From Gaertneriomyces semiglobifer (lineage: Eukaryota > Chytridiomycota > Chytridiomycetes > Spizellomycetales > Spizellomycetaceae), in assembly GCA_025558075.1 (NCBI GenBank), contig JAHLKF010000028.1, positions 186,001-250,000 of the forward strand: DNA of 64,000 nt, in the 5' to 3' direction. The position numbers were made by a program, and so were the translations under genes. Positions 10,332 through 20,871 of this stretch are shown piece by piece. Below the pieces are notes generated by a model. It ran no database searches, was not told the origin of the DNA, and was given only the letters and a program-made list of their open reading frames with translations. Within the stretch, counting starts at the first letter, position 1; every line of letters starts with the position of its first letter.

Positions 10332-13050
10332 TCAACTCCCCTCCTCCACAACACCTACAACAACCACCATCCCTCTCTCGTCCACGGCCTGTTCTCCACA
10401 CACCAACTTGTCCATTTCCCTTCCACCCATCACACAAACGAAACACCGTCCTCTCACCCACCGCTGCGCAATCCACGCGCCCTTCGCATCCACAACACCC
10501 TGACTCCTAACATCACCCACACCTTCCTGCTGTCTGAGTGGCACGCGTGCAACCACAAACCCATGTCCCACAATCCCACACAGCTGGCTCCCCATGACAC
10601 AATCACACACTGTTTGTCGCCCGCCAATCCCAGGCATTTCCCTCACTTTCCGAATCTCTTCCACCACCCTTGCGTCCATCACTTTCGCTGTCGGGACATA
10701 CACACTGAATTTTAACGTGGCCTCCTCTTCTGCGCTCATGAACTCGTCCCACACCATCGCGTTGCCGTAAAGATGCAACGCCGCTAGATTGTCCAACTGA
10801 ATGGTCTGATGGTGGTGCTTGACGCGGACGCTAAGCGACGGACAGAGAACTTGCGGGCGCCTGGCTGTCGCTACCCCATTGAGCTTCCTCTCCTCCTTCA
10901 TCATTTCGCCCTCCCCATTCTCATTACCAGTACCATATGCACTTTCGACATCATCATCATCCTCACCATCATTATTCTCATCATCCTTTTCATGTTCTTC
11001 CTCGTCATCCGAATCGATTTCGTCTTCTCGTTCACTCTTCACTTCGTGCTCATCCTCACTGTCCACCAACTCTCCTAACACCCCCTCAGCTTGCAACACG
11101 TCATCAGTCACCACGCTCCCTTCCCCAAGTAAATTCACATCACCAACTTTCCCCTCTCCCGCATTCTCAACCTCACCCTGCTCTGTCTGACGTTGCGCAC
11201 CTTGAAACCGACACGCATCCACAAACTCCACCTTCACCTCCCGCCCGTCCCAATCAAGATTCTCCGCCACAACCCGCTCAGCAACATCCACACCTTCCAG
11301 CTCCACATGCCACACCCCAATTCCAAAAAACTTGCTTCCCTCTTCCATGCACACTTTGCTCACACCTCCAAACGGTGCCATCTCCCTCTCCACATCCGTT
11401 GCACTGTACGAATGCGGAACATTCAACAAATGCAACGTATTGGTCGGGCGTTTCAGAGCCGGCCATGTAGGTGTGTATCGTCGTCCTGTCGGCCTCAAAT
11501 CGGTTTTCGTTTCGGCCAGCGGAGGTTTTTGATCTTCTACGGCCTCGCCAAACAAGGAGCCGGACAACGACGTATCTTCAACCACGTTATCCACCCACGG
11601 CGCGTCGTCAGAAGTGGGACTCCATGACCGGGTCGTGTCAGCAGCAGGAGGAGGAGGTGGAGTGGAGTGACCACTCTCCAATCGAGCTGAAAGGATTTCG
11701 AGTGGTGCAACGGCTGCCTGTGGTGACGGGATGGCAGCATCCAAAAAGGGAAAGTCATCATCTTGACTAAATGGCCTAACGAGTGACGAATAAGTACATG
11801 ACACATGCAATACACAAGATCAACAAAGCTAAACGGTGAAATACTTACACAACATCCACAAGAATCTCACCCTGAAAAGACTCCTGACTGAAAGCCCTAC
11901 CCATAACCGTGCTCGTCGTCGCCCCAAATCCATACTCCATGAGATCCGTATCATCCTCCAACATTTCAAAGGGCGTGCCTAAATCGGGGAGCTCCTCCAT
12001 ATACCCCGTATTGTTTTCGACAAGGACATCATGCGCGATGACATTCGTATTAGAGGCAGCGGTAGGCTGAAGGCCCACGACGGGCGGGCGGCGAACGGCG
12101 TTTTTTCTGATACGGGTCCCTGCTACGCTAGAGCTACCTATCACCGCAGTGACCGGAATATCATCGTCTTGAAGTGTATCGTCATCGTCCCATACAAACC
12201 GCGGCGGCGATGATAGGTTTGACGCAGGCGCCATTCGTGCTTGCCCAACGCCACCACTCGATGTTTGCGTATTTCCGCGCGCAGACAGAGGCGAGGAGAC
12301 CATCTTGGCATTAGAAGTAGTGGTTGTTGTAGTCGTTGTTGTTGTAGTAATAGTGGTATCAGTAGCGCCATCGGCCTCTCTTTGCAATTGGGCGGTCAAC
12401 CCGCCGATATCTAGTGATGAATTGTAATTCCGCTTGGCCCATTCCGACCACGCATGGGGTGTATGACGTTTCCTTACTGCTTTTCCACCTGTGGTCCCTT
12501 CCGTCCCATGACGATGAGAAGGGTGGTGGTGGTGGTGGTGATGACGCAGCTTGGAAAAATCAACAGCTTTGCGTCGTATGGGAAATTTGTGGACAGGCAC
12601 CAGCCGCGCATAGGGATGTCCGTCCTTTGGTGTGGCGCCGTTCTGATTGGCTTTGCTGATGGTCTCCACCTTAAATGGGTTATTTGGTGTCTCCACGTTG
12701 AATGGATTGTGTGGAGAGGCCTCCAACTGTGACAGGCGTTCCTTCCACCCCATTCCCATCAGCCGTCTGGCGGCCGGAGTGTCCAACCTCGGACGATGAG
12801 ACCCGGTGTGCGGTGTCGTGTTAGCTCTAGCATGAGGGCTTGCACTGGCACGGGTGTCACCCGCACCCGCACCAGCGGCCGATTTGGCAGTTTTGGCCAC
12901 GCGAAGATCCTTGATGTCGGCTACGGCGACGACGGGAACTTGTTCACCGGCCTTGGGAAAGGCAAATATCTTGCGAGCACGGTTGCTCTGGGTGGCAGCA
13001 TTGTCGGTGCCGTTGGTGACGGCGTTGACGCCAGACTCGGGGGCTCTCAT
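10332..13050 (-). CDS. RRM-like domain protein with long disordered regions
   Basis: Two exons, 11849-13050 and 10332-11775, join across a GTAAGT donor to give 881 residues (DVV/PFSQDDDFPFL). A divergent RNA-recognition-motif fold spans about residues 510-590: an RNP2-like strand TLHLLNVPHSYSATDVEREM, then SKVCMEEGSKFFGIGVWHVEL and the last strand REVKVEFVD. Aromatic RNP1 residues are only partly kept, so RNA binding is an inference. The N-terminal exon has a run of seven His, a Thr run and basic patches. A very acidic Glu/Asp block follows the RRM. The start ATG at 13050 is the first in frame, but a short 5' exon is possible because the frame is open upstream to an AG near 13104. Confidence 0.7.
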
Positions 13051-13887
13051 CCTGTCCACCCGGAAACCCCGATGATAAGTATAGATCCTTGTTTCCCCAC
13101 ATAAACTCTATGCCAGGTATCAAGCAAACGACATACCTTTCAAACAAAGGACAGATCCGAAAACCAGGAAGTGCAATGTGGAGCGAGGGTCACCGTAATC
13201 GGAGTTCAGACTGCCAGTGTGAAATGTCTGTTTGTATTGTTGTCCGCCTCGCGTGTTGTGTGAATTGCTCAATCGTGAAATGGTGCTGACCTTGAATTGA
13301 ATCAAGGCTCTGTTGTACCGCAATCGGGAGATCATGAAGGGGAATGGCAGTGAGTTGCTTTGGGCAGATGCACCCAACCAGTGTTCGCAAGAAAAACAAA
13401 AAGGCCTGTGTATGCATCAAGTCCAATGATTTACCTTTCAGACACCCGATTGTTCCTTGTTCGTTTGACTGGCCGGTATGATTACGCTGTTCGCACGGGT
13501 GGGGTGGATTTGGGATGTAGCGATATAAATATGCCTGAGTAGCTATGCGCATCCCCCATCAATATACAAGCAGCCTGTCACTTCTGTTCTTCCTCGCAAA
13601 GCCCTGCTGCTCGCTCACAATGCGAACCTGTCATGTCAACTTTGTGGGAAAACCCGTCAAATGGGACGCGTTTTTGACAGTCTTATTATAGTTACCACTA
13701 TTACTAGTCAGTTTACTCAACGACAGCTACGAATGCGTATCGTTTCTATGATTACAGCGGTAGTCTGCAAGCGTTGTTCTCATGCACGAGGTAAGTCAGC
13801 TTTCGTTTGCACCGCTCACGATGACTTGGGTTGAACAAATATAGCAGAGTACGCAATATCATCGGAAGAGTATTTCGAAGTTGGGCC
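13051..13887. other. Intergenic region
   Basis: Upstream of the RRM-like gene. Short open frames on both strands lack any domain or good start context. Nothing supported. Confidence 0.45.
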
Positions 13888-14889
13888 ATGGAGCCAGTAC
13901 GCATCGTAAGTACATCAGTCAATGGCATGCGATCAAGTTCTCCATTCAAGCAAGAAACGGGAAAACATATTGGGGAACTTAACCGCATTCCATTGGGGCT
14001 GGCTGATATACAATGAAAGCTTCGCTATAGGTAGTGAGCGAGTCTAGTTATTTATATGAATTTCATAACTCGGCTAATTTAATTCATGAATTAATAGTGT
14101 CCTCGAGTAAAGAGTACAGGAGATCTTGCAAAGCCCTTGGTGGTTCACGGAGCTAGAAGCGTACATCGCGCACTTCCCCGCGTGTCTGCAGCAGGTTCTA
14201 GCCGTGGTGAAGGACGGTGGGCACCGGGCACCATGGGCGGCAATCAGAGGAACGACGCGCTTAGCCAGCATATGGTGCCCGGTCTGCTTGCACGACGAGA
14301 GCCTCAGCTCTGTTAAGTCACGGCTTGTTCTGCGAACAGGAGAGTGTGCAGCGGTTCATCTATGGAACCACTTGGTCGAGAGGACCACCGACATGCTAGA
14401 TTACATGAAACGATTCGGAACACATTTTGTGCTTTGCCGCAAGCACGACGAAGCGACGTGCCGAATGGCCGTCCCTATCAAGGCAACCCTGGATCGGGCC
14501 TTGCCGGAGGTACGCCGATGTGCTGAACGCGGAATTTTCGGCCATGGTCCGCAACCGTCGCAGACCACTTTCACTTGGCCGTGCAGGAAGACCGACTATG
14601 GCGAGGACGTAATCAAAATCGCTATGGTCCATGTCAAGGACGCCGACATTGAGGCGCGGCGCAAAAAGCACGAGGCCACGTGCGAGGTCATTGTGGGCCA
14701 TAACCTTCCTCCACATACATCGACGATGTGGAGAACTTCGAGCAGCAGCTGAAACTGGTTGCTGGCGAAGGAGAAGGTAGATACACAGTTCGGGTTGCAG
14801 AGTTTGGTGGTGGTTCGCAAGCACCCGATCCCGGAGCTGTCAGAGTAATGCCTGCAGCCAATATGTTCGAGGATTGCCGCTCGCGGTGA
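13888..14889 (+). CDS. Cys/His-rich orphan protein (tentative exon model)
   Basis: The solid part is an open frame of about 200 codons from 14120 to 14752 with high GC third positions. It contains a CPVC pair near its start, then a Cys/His cluster (FVLCRKHDEATCR) and WPCRK, so it may bind zinc. No family recognised. The frame has no ATG near its start. An upstream ATG at 13888 followed by GTAAGT could supply a six-codon first exon (MEPVRI) in phase. At the 3' end a 47-nt intron (14687-14733) would connect to a helical, Gln/Glu-rich tail (NFEQQLKLVAGEGEGR) ending at 14889. The full model, 13888-13905, 14120-14686 and 14734-14889, is 246 residues. The middle exon is fairly likely; the ends are guesses. 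Confidence 0.45.
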
Positions 14890-15985
14890 AGTTGTTTTGA
14901 GAGATCAATGAATTCGCCGAAGGAGGGGACAATTCATTGGGAACTACGCGATACGATACGAATGTGCGATACGGGCCGGACACGAACCGAGTGATCTTAA
15001 CTCCGCCGAGATGGCAAATGGCAAGTGTAGTGGGAAAAAGTGGCAAACGATGGTCAATATATATAGCGGGGAGTATCTTTTCCCCTCAAGCTCAGAAAGC
15101 ATAGACTGGATCTGGATCTGGACAGGCCGCAACCGTAGGCCTTAATTTTAAGCTTACTTTGTTCCCACCCACCCGCCCGGGGTTACGTAGATGTACCGTC
15201 CCTCTTGCGGGCATTACTCAGAATAAGGAGAGCGCGGCTGGTCGTACTGGCAGACGCTTTACAACCCACAGCATAGCAAGCTGGTAAGCACGCAGGCAAG
15301 CATGACGGGCAGGCAACGCATACTGCCGTCAAACCTACGACAAACAGGCAATTAAGAACGGTGGTAGAGCATGTAGGTTCGTAGGATTGTGTTTGCATTA
15401 TATACAACCAGTACTGAACAAAAGCTGAACGAGGACTGCGCGCTACCTGTACCGGTGCTAAAACTGGCTCAGTCTGCGAAGGGCTCGATCCATGGATCTG
15501 GATGCAATGCATGAATTGAACGAAAGCGACAGTAACTGGTCTCAGTCTCGTCAGTACTGGTGTCAGTTGTTAGCGTTTTCCTGATTTTCAGTACTACTTG
15601 TCAGCATGCCCCCCCCATGGATCTGTATCTGGATTTGGACATGGAGCGCCCAGAAGGAAGGGCCAAGGCCAACCCTTTTGGCTGACGCGTGTGCACGTGA
15701 CCTGCGTGTAGATCGCTGCGGCCAAGTCGCGATCCCAGCCCCTTGTTTTGTTGCGTGTGGCGCAAAATGGAAAGTGGCTGTGCAATTACTATGGCGCAAT
15801 GATGGGAATCGGATTTTGCTGCGACACATTCTTGTTCTTTGCGAGCATTTGGTGAGTGAGTTACTATGATAGTGCACGCAACCAACTGCTACCCACCACA
15901 ACTCTCACACACACGTAATAGCTGGCTGAGGAGGACCTGGCTGCTTTGCTTCTTCGTCATAGCATACTACCACTTGGCATTCGCA
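14890..15985. other. Intergenic region
   Basis: About 1.1 kb with no supported gene. There are short direct repeats built on GGATCTGGATCTGG and CATGGATCTG motifs near 15105, 15490 and 15615, and short Ala/Cys-coding runs on the minus strand that look like composition rather than protein. Confidence 0.5.
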
Positions 15986-15993
15986 TATATAAG
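15986..15993 (+). promoter_or_regulatory. TATA box TATATAAG
   Basis: Consensus TATA element 133 nt upstream of the ATG of the LEA2-like gene. The small secreted protein gene at 37736 has a TATA box at the same distance. Confidence 0.5.
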
Positions 15994-16008
15994 GAAGCTA
16001 CTACACAC

Positions 16009-16062
16009 TCACGCACACAAAGGGGAACGCACACAAAGGGGAACGCACATAAAGGGAACGTA
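16009..16062 (+). repeat. 16-bp tandem repeat in the 5' leader
   Basis: About three copies of CACACAAAGGGGAACG (the third changed to CACATAAAGGGAACG) lie between the TATA box and the ATG of the LEA2-like gene, probably in its 5' untranslated region. Confidence 0.7.
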
Positions 16063-16118
16063 CACGGACCAAAGCAAAGGAAGCAATCACAACAGAAGAC
16101 ATAACATATACAGCAAGC

Positions 16119-17216
16119 ATGGCTCACACACACAACCACAACAACAACCCAGACCTGGAAAAACTCGGTCGGGACCGCAAACGCCGTTACTGCTGCTGCT
16201 TTCCGTCGCGCAAGTCCTGCTGTTGGACATGCGGCATCATCTTTTTCTTGCTCTTGTTGGCTATCGGTCTCACCCTCGGCCTCTTGTGGCCCACCATTCC
16301 TGAATACGGCTTTTCGGATCCCTATGTCCCAACCTCGGAAGAAAATTTCAAGGTCCTTCCCAAAGCAAAGTATGTATCCATCCATGCGCGGAGCGCATGG
16401 TGCTTTAAATTTAAGCGGAGCGATTATTCGCGCATAGCGCGAGGTATATATGCGCGAAGCGCATGAGATGATGGTTTATATGCGCGGAGCGCATGATGAG
16501 TTGAGCGGAGCGGATGGTATTGCCCGGAGCGCATGAGAAAAAGATGTTGGTTCATATAGGCGCGGAGTGCATGGGGAATAGATGATGCATTATATATGCG
16601 GAGAGGCACATTGATGATTTATGCAGAGCGATTTATGCACAGAGAACTAATCCGTCAATCCAATAGCACATTCAAACCGGGTCCGTCATTCACACCCTCA
16701 GCCACAGGCCTTACATTCACCATGGGCCTCGGCATCGACTTCTGGCTCGACAACAGTCCCAACCGCTTCCCCATCGCCATCGACTCCCTCTCCGTCCTCG
16801 GACGCATCCAATCCGTCTCCTCCTCCTACATCGACTCCAAAAAAGCCAACCTCTCCGTCCTCGCAACTGACATCTCCTTCCCAAAACGCACAAACACAAC
16901 CGTCGCCATCCCTCTCCAAATCAACTACGACTCCGCCTTCCCGCTCGACCCCAACGATCCGTTCCTCACACTCATCGCTACCGTCTGTCAAACCCCGTTC
17001 TTGGGGTACACCCCCGTCCCGCCTTCTCCGCGCGACATGCGTCTCGAGTTTGACCTCGACGTCGCGCCCAAGGTCTTGCGTATCTTTGGAAAGAGCATCA
17101 AAACTACTGTCGGCCCGCTAGGGTTTGCCTGCCCTGATCAACTAAAAGACGCCATTGGTGTTCTAGAAGGCCTACAGAATGCCGTTGGAGGCGCTGTCGG
17201 TGGTCTCTTGGACTGA
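16119..17216 (+). CDS. LEA2-like single-pass membrane protein
   Basis: Two exons, 16119-16369 and 16667-17216, give 266 residues. The N-terminus is His/Asn-rich, then basic with two Cys clusters (RRYCCCFPSRKSCCWTC) immediately before one membrane helix (GIIFFLLLLAIGLTLGLLW), so palmitoylation beside the membrane is likely. The extracellular or luminal part has the beta-rich pattern of LEA2/NDR1-HIN1-like domains: TMGLGIDFWLDNSPNRFPI, then IQSVSSSYIDSKKANLSVL and FPKRTNTTVAIPLQINYDS. Fungal proteins of this type sit in plasma or vacuolar membranes; function here is unknown. The 297-nt intron is unusually long for this window and is packed with palindromic repeats (see separate entry). Confidence 0.8.
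16384..16572. repeat. Cluster of GC-rich palindromes inside an intron
   Basis: Repeated copies of a 15-bp palindrome ATGCGCGGAGCGCAT lie at 16384-16398 and 16480-16494, with ATGCGCGAAGCGCAT at 16450-16464, TCGCGCATAGCGCGA at 16428-16442, and degenerate copies near 16521-16534 and 16559-16572. Each has six-base arms around a three-base centre, so each could form a mini-hairpin. The spacers are A/T-rich. Confidence 0.9.
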
Positions 17217-17418
17217 TGTTACACATATACATAGTTACTTTAGTCGCACATTACCTTTTCAAGGCGTAATCAAGTATGCGTACATACTATTTAGAGCACA
17301 TTTCACATTTGTATATATTGGTCGGAACCAGTCAAAAGACAATACAAGTACATAGTCTATCCTACAATCGTCACAGAAACAGATTAACACACAAATGTTG
17401 GTTCCTCAACACAAGATT

Positions 17419-18205
17419 TTATGTTGATTCTTCAACACACAAAACTCCGTCACTCAATATTCCCTGTGAAGAAAGGACTTCTTGCTCCATGACCTCCCAG
17501 CAACTCATACACCGTTCCACGCGCTCTCGGAACCGTTTCAATAACACCACCGTGGTTCCCTCTGCGTCCTCTTCTTCTTCTTCCTCTTTTTCTTCTTGTT
17601 TTCGTTGTTGTTGTATCTTTTCGAGACACTTGTCGATGAGGTAGAGGACCCACAAAACGTTGGTGCGGGGGTAGAACCCTGCCCATCCTTCCGCTTCCGC
17701 TTCCGACTTGGATGTGACTGTTGTTGATGTGCATGTGGATGATGTGGATGTAGTTGGTGTTGTGGATGTTGATGCTGATGTTGGTGTTTTTGGTGAGGTG
17801 ACGACGAGATCGCGCATGGCTCGGTATACGTCGTACTGCGGGTCACCACTTCCCGTGAACAAGTCGGGGTCTGTGAGGGGCGTGTAAAGCACCGATCGTG
17901 GTCCGTTACTTGATGGTAATGGTGGGGTGTCGTTGTTATGATGGGTGTCACTGGCACTTTTGATGTCATCTTTATTGTGGGTGTAGTTACTTTGGGTTCG
18001 GCGATACGAGAGGCGAGCGAGCGTGTAGTCGATGAGTGTGACCCGCACTTTCGGAGGTGGGAGTGTAACAACGCGTCGGCAAGTCCGCTCCTTCTTATCA
18101 TCCCTCGCCTTTTCAGTGCTAGTAGCAACAGAGGTAGTGTTGGAGTTAAATCGACAACCGCCATTCGACGGAGGAACAACAAACGCCATTCCCTTTCCCA
18201 CTTTC

Positions 18206-18238
<33 letters not shown>

Positions 18239-20676
18239 TGGTTTTCGACTCTTGTCAACAACACATTTCCCCAATGCAAATCACGATGCTCAAACTCTCC
18301 TTCCACCTCTGCATACCCCAACGCACTCACCACCTGTCGCAACACACACCACACCTCCTCCTGCACTTCACCACGCTCCATCTTCACCCCATTCTCTCGC
18401 TTCCCAAACTCAAACATCTCCAAATCGGTTCCGGCATACGGAATCACCAACACCGCCGACAACTGCGTTCGACCGGTCGTCGCAGTCGTGGGGGGTTGGG
18501 GTACCACCGCTCCACACCGCCGTCCACCACGGCCCCGACGCCGACTATTCGACTTCACCCCATCATCCGAATGATCGTGACTACTATCACTCCCATCCCC
18601 TGTCTGATGACTCTCAGCATACCGCCTCCACGCCCGAACCATAGCGGCAGTCCATCGGCCTTGACAGATATACAACCGACAAAGCGACAAAAACCCGGGT
18701 AAATGCGACACGTGTTTTGTGATAAGCGTTTCCTGTAAAACGGCATGGGCACTTGACTGTTCTTCTCCTCCACATTCTTCTTCTTTTTCTTTCTTTCGTT
18801 GTGCGTTTCGCGTCTTTTGTTTCGTACTACGCGACGGACTGGTGGTGGTGGTGGCTTTGGATGTGGTGAATGGAATGATTTTCGCTACGTAGGTTGTCTG
18901 GGTGTGTGTATCCGACAGGTAAGGGAACGTGAACACTTGTGAATACGTCGATTCCCCGATTTTGCAAAGATCCACCGTCGTCGTTCTGGTTCTCGTTGTG
19001 GGGAAAACAGAGTGGAAGGGAACAGGTGATTCCTGGTTCGCCAAACACAGCAACGCATCCAATGGTTCCAATGGTGCGGCCAATTCCTCCACTTCCACAT
19101 CCGAATCCACGCCCATTTCCAATTCTGATCCTACCTCTGAGTCGTTAAATTTATTCTCACTTTCGGCGCTGTGACTTTCCCTTGCCACTTTATTTATCAT
19201 CGTTCTCCCTCTTACCCCTCTTCTCCTCGTCACACGGGTATCTCTCAACCTCCCTCTCCCATCCTCTACACCTCTCGAAATCCGCAGTCCCCTCATTTTC
19301 CGCGTGACATCCACCACAACCTCCACACTCTGTCGTGGCCGCGGTCGTAACCGCGACGACCGCGTGCCATCACCAGGCACAGACGGCGACGGCGACAGGG
19401 ACACCGATGAGGGAGAAGACACAGCAGGCGATAAGGACGACGTGCCGGACGTGACCGAACCCGTCGACGGCGACAGAGAACAACCGGGTGTGGACGTCAC
19501 GTCATAATGTGGAATGGGCGACAATGTGGGGTCGTGAGAAAGAGGGAGTGAAGGTGGTGATACGGTGAATTTCAAACATTCGGCAGGAGTCGAACTGGTT
19601 GGGGTGCTGTTGTCGTTGTTGGTGTTAACGTTGTCCCATGAGAGAGGTGCATTACCCCTGCTGCTGCCTCGCTCGCTTCTTCGTCCTGGTCTGGAGTCCC
19701 GTCTCCTCAATGGTGTGGAGGGATTCCACACATCTTCTGCTTCAGTAGATAGTTGTAGTTTGGCTTCAATCGGCTGTGTCTGTGGTTCATAGATGGGACT
19801 CGTCGATGTATGCTCGTGTCTGGAGCGAACATCCATATTCTCAAATGCTCGTTTGGTACCGCTATTCTCTCTTCCCTTGGACGGAGTCGCAAGACTCCAT
19901 GCATCCTCATGGTCATCAGATGTGTTCGTTTCTTGTTGTATTAGGATGGTTGGCGGTTCATGGATCGGACTCGAACTACGTCGAGTACGTCCTCTTCCTC
20001 GGGTCCCCGTCGGCCTGCTCCCGCTCTCCCTTCGTGCTTCGTGTATCCTTCTACTCCTCATATCTGTGTTGTCATCCAACATCTCCATTTCCCCTGTTGC
20101 ACTATCGGTGAGCTCCTGCCGCGCACTTTTACTCCTCTTCCGGCGACTCCTTCGCGTTGCTCCATACACCACGGGACTCCACACATCCGCATCACTCCCA
20201 CCAGTGTTCTCACTACTACTACTACTTTCCAATGTCCTCACCGGTCGACGCCGCACTCGACTTTGCGTGACTCTTCCACTCCCCTTTTCTCCTCTACTCT
20301 TTGGTTCCAACTCATCGCCCTGTTCGATCATCACCAACGGTTTCTCACCCCTTCCATGCCGTCGTTTAGACGGTACGGGTTCACCCCGTTCCACATCCGA
20401 AAATGATGATCCCCGCGCACGTCCTTCCTCACTCTCCTCTCCACTCTTCCGTTTCTCTTCCACATCCCGATCAGACCGTGCTACATCCCCAACAAGTCCA
20501 CCCACACCTCTCCTATCACCCTCTCCCCGCTGTCCAACCGGGTCTGGTGGGTGTATCGCATCATCATCGTCGTTCACCCATCCATCGTCGGCGTAAAGGT
20601 TGACAACGCGACGTGTCTTTTTGCCGTACGTCTTGATTTTGCGGGTATGTGTCGTGAGATGGCGGTGGCTGGCCAT
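17419..20676 (-). CDS. Haspin-type serine/threonine kinase
   Basis: Mitotic kinase that phosphorylates histone H3 Thr3 to recruit the chromosomal passenger complex to centromeres. One uninterrupted 1085-residue frame. The N-terminal half is disordered, basic and Ser/Pro-rich, starting with KIKTYGKKTRRV, a motif seen at haspin N-termini. The kinase domain begins near residue 570 (LCKIGESTYSQVFTF), with the ATP-binding Lys in YVAKIIPF, the catalytic loop FEHRDLHWGNVLL near 795-805, and IDYTLARLSY near 880 in place of the usual DFG, a defining haspin feature. The C-lobe has DPQYDVYRAMRDLV and NVLWVLYLIDKCLEK. Loops contain long acidic, Gly and Thr/Ser runs that enlarge the domain. Catalytic residues are intact. 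Confidence 0.92.
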
Positions 20677-20871
20677 TGGTTCCCTCTCTTCATCTACCTA
20701 TCTACCAACCAAACCTGAATCCACCAAAGAATTCTGCAGCGGTTTACAAGCATTTGAACAAGTTGCGTTTTGTCGCGTGCGGAAATATTCTGGAGTGTTA
20801 CATTTACTTATCACTAAACATATACCACTTATCGACCACACCATTTAACGATGCGATCTGGGTAGGTTCTT

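Noticed and set aside
18000..18700. Long plus-strand frames opposite haspin (up to 254 codons)
   Set aside because: They mirror the low-complexity regions of the haspin gene, which has kinase motifs and an intact frame.
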